From Blumeriella jaapii (Eukaryota > Ascomycota > Leotiomycetes > Helotiales > Drepanopezizaceae), in contig VWND01000008.1 of assembly GCA_009599575.1 (NCBI GenBank), positions 124,001 to 188,000 on the forward strand: a stretch of DNA of 64,000 bases, written 5' to 3'. How positions within the stretch are numbered: the stretch's first letter is position 1; each line of letters starts with the position of its first letter. Position numbers and translations under genes: made by a program. Shown here in pieces: positions 57,600 through 64,000 of the stretch. Under the pieces are notes generated by a model. It had not been told where the DNA came from. It did not search any database and was given only the letters and a program-made list of their open reading frames with translations.

Positions 57600-59100
57600 C
57601 GGTGATTTGATTTTAAAAAAATCGGTTTTAATTTCAAAAAAAGCTTTCATTTGGCCGTTTTCGGTATATTTAAAACTAACGAAACTTTCCAAGATTCAGA
57701 GCATTCCAAAAATAATAAAATAAAAACATTTTTTTATTATTAAAAAGTTTTTATAAATAATAATACTTTCAACGTCGATTTTTATATTTCGTATAATTTT
57801 ATTAAATTCAATCGTATTTTTATTAACGATAATATAAATTATTCGCTTATCGATAATAATCGAAATATTATTGGCTTCGGCTATTTTTTAATTTATGCAA
57901 TTGATTTCGGCTTTATTATCGAATAAAACGAGGGCGGTCGTACTTTTTTTAAATATAATTTTTATTTTTAGCGCTTTTATAGTCGTATAAAAGCAGTTTC
58001 GTCGTTTTAACTTCTGGGTTTTTATAGCGAAAGCCAAAAAGCTGATTTTTTCCGAAGATTCTTTTTTATCGGCTAAATTGATTGCGGTATTATAAATTTT
58101 TTTCTGGTTTTTTTTTAATTCAAAATCGTTTTTTTTTCGGGTAATTTCAACTTTTTCGTTTCTTTTTAATATAAAAATTTGTTTATTAATAATTTTGTCG
58201 AATCTTCCTTTTATACTAAATAAATCGCTAAATTTTAATTTAATTTTCTGTTTTATAATTCTTTTAATAGCTTTATCGACGGCTTCGGAATTAATATATT
58301 TATCGATCCATTTTTCGCTTCGTATTAATAATAAGCGCTTAGAAGCTGGTACTTTCTGAATAATTTAAACCGAAATATCGGTGTCGATATTTTTCATATC
58401 GTCGTTAATCTTTTTTATTATAAGCGTTTTTTTAATAGTTTTATCGATTTTTTTTCGAATTTCAAAATCTTTTTCCTTTTCGATTCTGACGTTTTTTTTT
58501 ATATCAGTTGATTTAGCGAATAGGACAGAAGCACTTTGCTTTTTTATAATTTGCTGGCTCGATTATGCAGCTATAATATTTGCAAATGCGATATTTGCAT
58601 TAGTAATATATGTATTTGTTTTTTATTTATACATTTAAACTTTATTTACGCTTAGGGTAAAGGTTTTCTTTTTAATTAATACGCCTTTTGAAATATTTTT
58701 TCTTTTACTAGTAAAAATCGTTTTCGCATTTTTTCTGTTTTCCAAGCAATCGTTCCATTCCGTACCTTTTATTTTTAAGCGAATAATATTTAACCAGCTT
58801 TGATTTTCAGCTTTGTTAAAAAAGCTTATTTCTGCTTCCGTCGAGCCGAAGCAAATCGCTCCGTATTTATTAATATAACAAATACTATTGTTCATACAGA
58901 AATTAAATGCTTTGCATTTAAAACGAATATAAAATTTTTCGCAGTAAATTTCTTTATTATTATAAAACCCACATTTAAAGCCACGGAGTTTGTTTTAATA
59001 ATTACTTTTACTATTTTGATAGCCGCGATTCTAGTTCCCGCGTTGGTTTTTTTCTTTCCTTTAATAATCGTTATTATAATTAGTATTTCGCTGATTCTGA
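57600..59100 (-). pseudogene. G protease and upstream gag-pol region
   Basis: The retropepsin motif FDNKAEINCIN is encoded at about 57890-57925 (DNKA at 57909-57920): the catalytic Asp is intact, with Ser to Asn and Gly to Lys in DSGA. Upstream, KRLLLIRSEKWIDKYI (near 58340) and LKFSDLFSIKGRFDKI (near 58220) are in the same frame, an extended pol N-terminus. The frame 58635-58895 is further upstream. The plus-strand frames 58381-58638 and 58800-59261 are rejected. Confidence 0.65.
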
Positions 59101-59171
59101 TCGTTAATACGAAAAAATTGCTATTGGGCAGCTATTACTTTTACGATAATTTAGCGAAATTAATCGCTTCG

Positions 59172-59436
59172 TGTAACGATCTAATCAGTCGAAGGGCTGG
59201 AAGATCAGTCAACTGGTCGCCGTGTTCATATAGTATGAGAAACGAGCCTTTGATTCTGTAACAAAGATATTCATTTAGAATTAACAACTGCAAAAGGCAA
59301 AGATTGTTAAAAGAAGAGAGTTTTATATATATAATAGTCTATAATTAATAAAAAACCCATCAAGAGATCAGGAAGCTTGCAGCTACACGTAGTTGCTGGG
59401 GTGACACGAAAAATGGCAACAAAATGAATCGTTATA
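59172..59436 (-). repeat. 3' LTR of C2 (265 bp)
   Basis: Starts TGTAACGATCTAATCAGTC and ends GAATCGTTATA. It has only one copy of the GCTTGCAGCT/CGTAGTTGCTGG unit that C1 carries twice, which explains most of the 32-bp length difference. The outer end is clean, the inner end mutated. Confidence 0.9.
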
Positions 59437-61000
59437 TTATTCTTTCGTTCGAAAAAAGCGCGCTTTCGAGCTTTTATTTATTAGTACGTTATTATCCAAA
59501 TGATCGTACGAGTTTAAACTTTCGGAATACGCTTTCAGCCAGTTTATCAGTTTTGCAGAAGGACCGGAAAGCTTTTTATGCGCTAAATGGAAGTCGCGCA
59601 TTTTTAAAAAAGCATATATAAAATCAAACGCGGAGTACTACGTAAAATTTTTATTTAAGTTTATTTAAAAAGCTTTGTATTAAAAGGTTTTCCGCTGCAT
59701 TCGATAAGCGATTAATTTTTCGATTTTGTATTTAAGCTTATTAGTTATATTAATAAATTTAAAAGTTAGATTAATTTGATTTAAAAGCGCGTCGTTAGCT
59801 GCTTTACGCAGTCGATTAGCGTAAAAAACTGGGTGTACGTTTATAATATTAGAAAGATTTAGCTTAAAAGCGTTATCGAAAATTTTGGCTATAATTTTAA
59901 AAAGGCCGTTTATAGGATTGTCGAGTTTGCGAAAGGGCCGGAAGGTCGGAAATGGACGCATATCGAGCTATATGTAATCGCTAATATTAAAATCGATCGC
60001 GCGGCGAGATTTATTCGTATTTTTTTTTATTTTATCGTAAGCTTATTAAAAGTGCGATTTAGCGAAGTTTCAAGCGTCGTAATAGCGGCGAGCGTACGCA
60101 CGAGCTTCGTTTGCGTTTAGCTTATATAAAAGGTTGGAAAAAAGGAAAGTATCGAGCTTTTAGTTTTAATTGGTATAAAAAATATAATCGTATACAATTT
60201 TAAAAAGTAAAAGGCCATTTAAACTTTCGTAAAAAAAAATTATTTAAGCGAAATCTATTATTAAAAGAAATTCGCTTTAATTATTTTAATAAAAGTTTAC
60301 GAAAAATCGAAAACGTTTTTACAAATATTAGTTGTAAATTTCGGTTTGACCGTCGGTTTTAAAATAAGCGGCTATCGAAAGCTTTAATTGCGTACCGAGT
60401 ATTTTGTTTAATTCAAACCAGAAAATAAACTAATACTAAAGGCTACGATCGCTAATAATACTTTTTAAAAGGCTAAAATACTTATATATATAAAATATAT
60501 ACAATTTGGCGAAGCTTCGAGCGTCGATATTTTTATAATAAAAAATCGAAATAACCTGCTTGGAAAAGCGATTTATTATTACGAACACGTTATCGTAACC
60601 GTGTTTGTTTTTATTAAAACTGCAAAAATCCATTGTAATATACTTTTAAAAATGGTCAGAAACAAAAAAAAATAAAAAAAAACCGGAGCGCTTATTTTTT
60701 AAAACAAAACTTTTTCGATAAGCGTAGCAATTGCGATAATATTATTTTACGAAAACTGTTATACCTCGTTAATAATATTGGTCCGAAAGCAATTGCGTAG
60801 TTTTACGAGCGCTAAAATAAGCGGTAAAGATTTGATCGTGCATTTTTCGTACGAAAGCCAAACGAAAATAATCGACGTTTGGAATTATCAAACGACCGTA
60901 ATATAACAGCAGATCGCGTTTAAATATATACGAAATATTATTATCGTCGTTTCTTTTCGTAACGTTTCGTACAGCTTTTTTTCGAAAGGCCATCAAACTG
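59437..61000 (-). pseudogene. C2 integrase and chromodomain
   Basis: The zinc domain frame is 60769-60996 (MHDQIFTAYFSARKT). The core start is in the frame 60436-60633: MDFCSFNKNKHGYDNVFVII with the first Asp intact, then SIISDRSL with the second Asp intact. The C-terminal module frame 59680-59961 contains INVHPVFYANRLRKA and KYKIEKLIAYRMQRKT. Between C1 and C2 each core Asp survives in at least one copy. Confidence 0.85.
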
Positions 61001-61229
61001 CTAGCTATACGATTAACGTAGAAAATTTAATCAACGATACGAAATGCGAAAAAAAAATCAGTTATTTCAACGATAAAAACAGCTGTTTCGGAAATCGTAG
61101 AAAATCGAAGTTTTTTAATCAAAAGGCGGTAATCGATTTGATTTGCTCGAAAAAGGGTTTGTAGGCGTTAAATGCGTTTAAAAAAGTTTTGGCGGTCGAG
61201 TTCGCTCGTACGACGTATTAATGCGTTAG

Positions 61230-62780
61230 CCAAAAAGTTGTGTTTACTTGGTTTGTACGTAATAAAAAAGTTGTAATCGGCGAAAAGCTCGGCCCAGCGT
61301 GCTTATCGAGCGTTTAAAAGTTTGAAAGTTATAAAATATTTTAAAATTTTATAATTAGTAATTATTTTAATTTAATAAATTAAGCCAATTAGTTTAGCAC
61401 GAAAGTTGCCTAGAAATTTTACGATTACGAGCATTTTTTTATCGTATACGACGTAGTTTAGCTTTGCGAAAACTATAATTTTGCTAAAATAAACGATAAA
61501 AGCCAATCGTTATTATAGAATTGCGAAAGCACAAAAGCTATTACGCCGTCGGAAACGTTAGTTTTTAATATGCAAAAAAGGTTTTGTTTATAATATTATA
61601 AAATTAATGCAATAATAAAAGCTAGTATAAAAAAGTCGAAATTCTTTTGATATTCAGAAATGAAATTGTAAAAAACGTTAGCTTTGGTTAAATAAATCAG
61701 AAGCTTTGCAATTATACCGTAATTTCGAATAAAACGTCGGTAGAAATTACAAAAACCAAAAAAGCTTTGTATATTTTTTACAATAATAAAAGGCTTTTAA
61801 TAAGCGATTACGAAGATTTTTTCTGAATTTATTTTTAAACTTTTAATCGAAATAATAAAGCTTAAATAACGGGTCCGAATAACGTTAAATTCAGATTTCC
61901 GAATATCGGCTTGTAATTCAGCGTTAACGAGCTTTTAAAGCATTTTGCGAACGTATATAGCGTATTTTAAAAGATCGGACGAATAAATAAAAATGTTATT
62001 TAAGTATATAATATAAAAATCGTTTAAATAATCGAAAAAAACGTCGTTTATATAACGTTGGTAAATTGCGGATTTATTAATAAGGCCAAAAAGTAGCATT
62101 TTACATTTATAAACGCCGTAACGCGTACGAAATGTCGTTAGTTTTTTATTAGCGAAATTTATTCGAATTTTGTAAAAAGCTTAACGAATATTAAACTTTG
62201 TAAAAATTCGCGCTTTCGAAAAACGAGCAAAGGTTTTATTAATAAAAAAGAAAAGATAGCGATTTTTACGAATAATATTATTAAAAGTTCGATAATCGAT
62301 ACAAAAACGCAGTAAATCGTCGGGTTTTTTAGCGAAAAACATTAAAACAACGAAAAGAACGATGAAAAGTTCGATAAAACTTTTATTAAAGTTATTTTGC
62401 AAATAAGTTTTGATAATCTCGAACTTTAAAATCGATATTTTATATAAAAAAATATATTTCAGCTTTTTTTTACTTATAATAAGTTCGATTTTGTAATCGT
62501 AGGGCCGGTAAAAGGCTAGTTCGTTACTGGCGGCCTTAAAAAACACGTGTTCGAGGTTTTTATACTCCGGGGAAAAAAATTCGAAAAAAAGTTTATTCGA
62601 AATTAGCTTTGCTAAACTGGTTGAAAAGGTCGAAATCGATATTTCGTTGGTTTTAAAACGTTCGAAAAAACTGTAAAATTAGGTTTTAAAAAAAATATTA
62701 TACGTAAAGTCGTTTAGTATTTTGTCGATCTCGTACAAAAAGATTAAAAACACTTCAATTGCTTTTTTTCTGAAAATCAG
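61230..62780 (-). pseudogene. C2 reverse transcriptase and RNase H
   Basis: The frame 62181-62546 (121 codons) carries LAFYRPYDYKIELI, then LRFCIDYRTFNNIIRKNRY and RIFTKFNIR, where TKLD became TKFN. The second palm box near 61995-62005 is YLNN, both Asp lost. RNase H aligns to about 61250 with many stops. Confidence 0.82.
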
Positions 62781-62839
62781 CTTAAAAGCGTATGCAATGA
62801 TTTAGCAAATAAAAATTAAATAAGCAGTAGATTAAAAGA

Positions 62840-64000
62840 TTCGTCTTCGAACTGGTCGTTTGAAAAATTCAAAAAATAGCTTATTTAAATTATCGATTAT
62901 ATTAAGCTAAAAGGCTATCGCGGCGAAAGTCTTTTTTCGGTTTTTAATATAATTGTTTTTCGTAAAACGAAAAAACTGTTTTAACGAAAGAAAAAAAAAA
63001 AAAAAAAAATAATAAAAAAGAAATCGTTAGCCTGGAAAAGTGGTGTAATTTTTTGTATTATCCTATTGGCGTCGCTATCGAAATTGGCACCGCGAATAAA
63101 ATTCGATCTTTTCGCGCTTCGCACAGCGTCGTAGATTTGCTACAATTGATCAAGGTTTTTGTCACGTTTTACAACGTCGTTTTAATAGCGAGATTAAATT
63201 TTTCGGAGATGCAAATAAAAGATTTTAATACAACGAGCGTAAAAAACTGTAAAAAGGTAAAACTTCGGCCAATAAAACTTACGTTTATTACAGTTTAGTA
63301 AAACTTAATATTCGGCCAACCAAGCTTTTTCTAGAATTATATTATAATTTCCGAAATTAGTAATTAAAAAAAAAATAAACGATTGTATTCGATTATTAAT
63401 AATAAAATTAAAAAGCGTAAAATATATGATTAAATGGCCACGAGCTTTATTATACTTTTTTATAAAAAAAAAGCCGGGAAAAATTAAATTAAAAATTTAA
63501 AAAAAAAAAAAAAAGATTTAATCAGCGCCGAATCGATTAACGCATAACCGTTCGCTTTAAAGTCGGCGAGCGCTTTTATTTTATACGAAAAGCCATTTTT
63601 AATAAATATAACGGAAATTATTAATAAATCGCTATTAAAAAGCTTTCGAACGTCAAAATAACGTATATCGCGCAATACGCTTAAAAAAAAGGCTTTGCTT
63701 AGGCCTGGGCGTTTTTCCGATTAGCGGAAAAGCTTTTAACTTTTTCGTATGCGTTTTGGAAATTATTTAAAAAAGGGTTTTCGTTTTTATTATTATTATT
63801 AAAAAACGAATTTTCGGCCGGTTCGACCTCGTTTATATTTATTAGTTTGAAAAGGCTTTTAAATAGAACCGAGGGTCGGCCCGTAAAAGGTCGTGCAAAT
63901 TAGCTTTTTTAAACTTTTTGATATAAAATAAAAAACGAACGTTGTCGTTGGTCCGATCGAAAAAAAAAAACGCCAAAAGGAGCGTTTTAACGTAAAGAAA
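62840..64000 (-). pseudogene. C2 linker, protease and gag end
   Basis: The frame 63484-63675 reads RDIRYFDVRKLFNSDLL, then KALADFKANGYALIDSAL; the protease DSGA is now DFKA. The linker holds a 33-bp module at 63065-63097. Gag sequence begins near 63680 and leaves the window. Confidence 0.72.
63065..63097 (-). repeat. 33-bp inverted-end module in C2
   Basis: On the minus strand it starts ATTCGCGGTGCC and ends GACGCCAAT. It matches the 52398 copy at 28 of 33 bases. Confidence 0.7.

Larger units (their letters stand above)
54063..59171 (-). mobile_element. Ty3/gypsy pol of family G, no LTR visible
   Basis: From right to left on the minus strand: gag/pol N-terminus, protease, RT, RNase H, linker with two 33-bp modules, integrase core and a C-terminal module. 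Sequence blocks match the fungal Ty3/gypsy group with DSGAEIN protease and PFVDDVGVK-type RT, clearly different from A-D. C2 interrupts it at 59171, so the 5' LTR is outside the window. The 3' LTR was not found. Confidence 0.7.
59172..64000 (-). mobile_element. Ty3/gypsy chromovirus, family C copy C2 (3' part, runs off the window)
   Basis: Aligned with C1 39146-44060 on the same strand. The 3' LTR is at 59172-59436. It interrupts G (candidate duplication CTTCG, 59167-59171; the far end is outside). It is more mutated than C1. Confidence 0.9.

Noticed and set aside
58800..59261. 153-codon plus-strand frame with hydrophobic stretches
   Set aside because: It crosses the junction between G and the C2 LTR, so it cannot be one ancestral gene; it is opposite to G coding.
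1..64000. Host genes, tRNA or rRNA genes, telomere repeats, Starship-type recombinase
   Set aside because: No tRNA or rRNA sequence, no TTAGGG array and no intact host-type frame was seen. All long readable frames map to retrotransposon proteins or repeats.

Overview
This window is a graveyard of transposable elements from a filamentous ascomycete (Pezizomycotina) that has repeat-induced point mutation (RIP). The sequence is very AT-rich. TpA is abundant, CpA/TpG are scarce and CpG survives. In aligned copies nearly all differences are C-to-T or G-to-A. Former Gln/Trp codons have become stops, and catalytic residues change Asp to Asn, His to Tyr or Cys to Tyr. I see no host gene, tRNA, rRNA or CRISPR array. 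The species cannot be named from the sequence.

Layout. I use letters for families. A, B, C and D are Ty3/gypsy elements with a chromodomain; E is a Ty1/copia-like 5' fragment; G is a Ty3/gypsy pol without visible LTRs; F is a non-autonomous foldback element. 1-40 is the end of an A LTR (A0). 41-4386 is A1 (+). 4387-14280 is B1 (-), interrupted by F1 (5106-7349) and F2 (8700-10916). 14281-19548 is A3 (-). 19549-30440 is A2 (+), interrupted by a complete B2 (20818-26847, TSD ACGTT). 30441-30689 and 37041-37085 are A4 (+), split by a complete D (30690-37040, TSD ATTAT). 37086-47799 is B3 (-), split by a complete C1 (39146-45612, TSD GGAAA). 47800 to about 49860 is E (+). About 50200-59171 is G and unassigned sequence (-). 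59172-64000 is C2 (-), running off the end. Almost every junction is a clean element end, so the window reads as one nested stack up to six insertions deep: A4 holds A2, which holds A3, which holds B1, which holds A1, which holds A0.

What the elements encode. A-D have the order gag (CCHC knuckle), protease, reverse transcriptase, RNase H, integrase, chromodomain. None can be active, because every copy carries many stops and lost catalytic residues. Family A has an additional basic, Ser/Lys-rich open frame between the chromodomain and the 3' LTR. In family C the pol frame runs through the polypurine tract and stops inside the 3' LTR.

Most interesting. (1) F1 and F2 are two 2.2-kb copies of a foldback element with 2-bp target duplications, subterminal arrays of a palindrome built on ACCGATTATAATCGGT, and a giant inverted triplet-repeat core. 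I know of no described family like it. (2) A 33-bp module with 7-bp inverted ends (ATTCGCG/CGCGAAT) occurs six times at exactly 33 bp in two unrelated retrotransposon families, in frame where the frame can be judged. (3) RIP damage fades toward the outer terminus of nearly every element.
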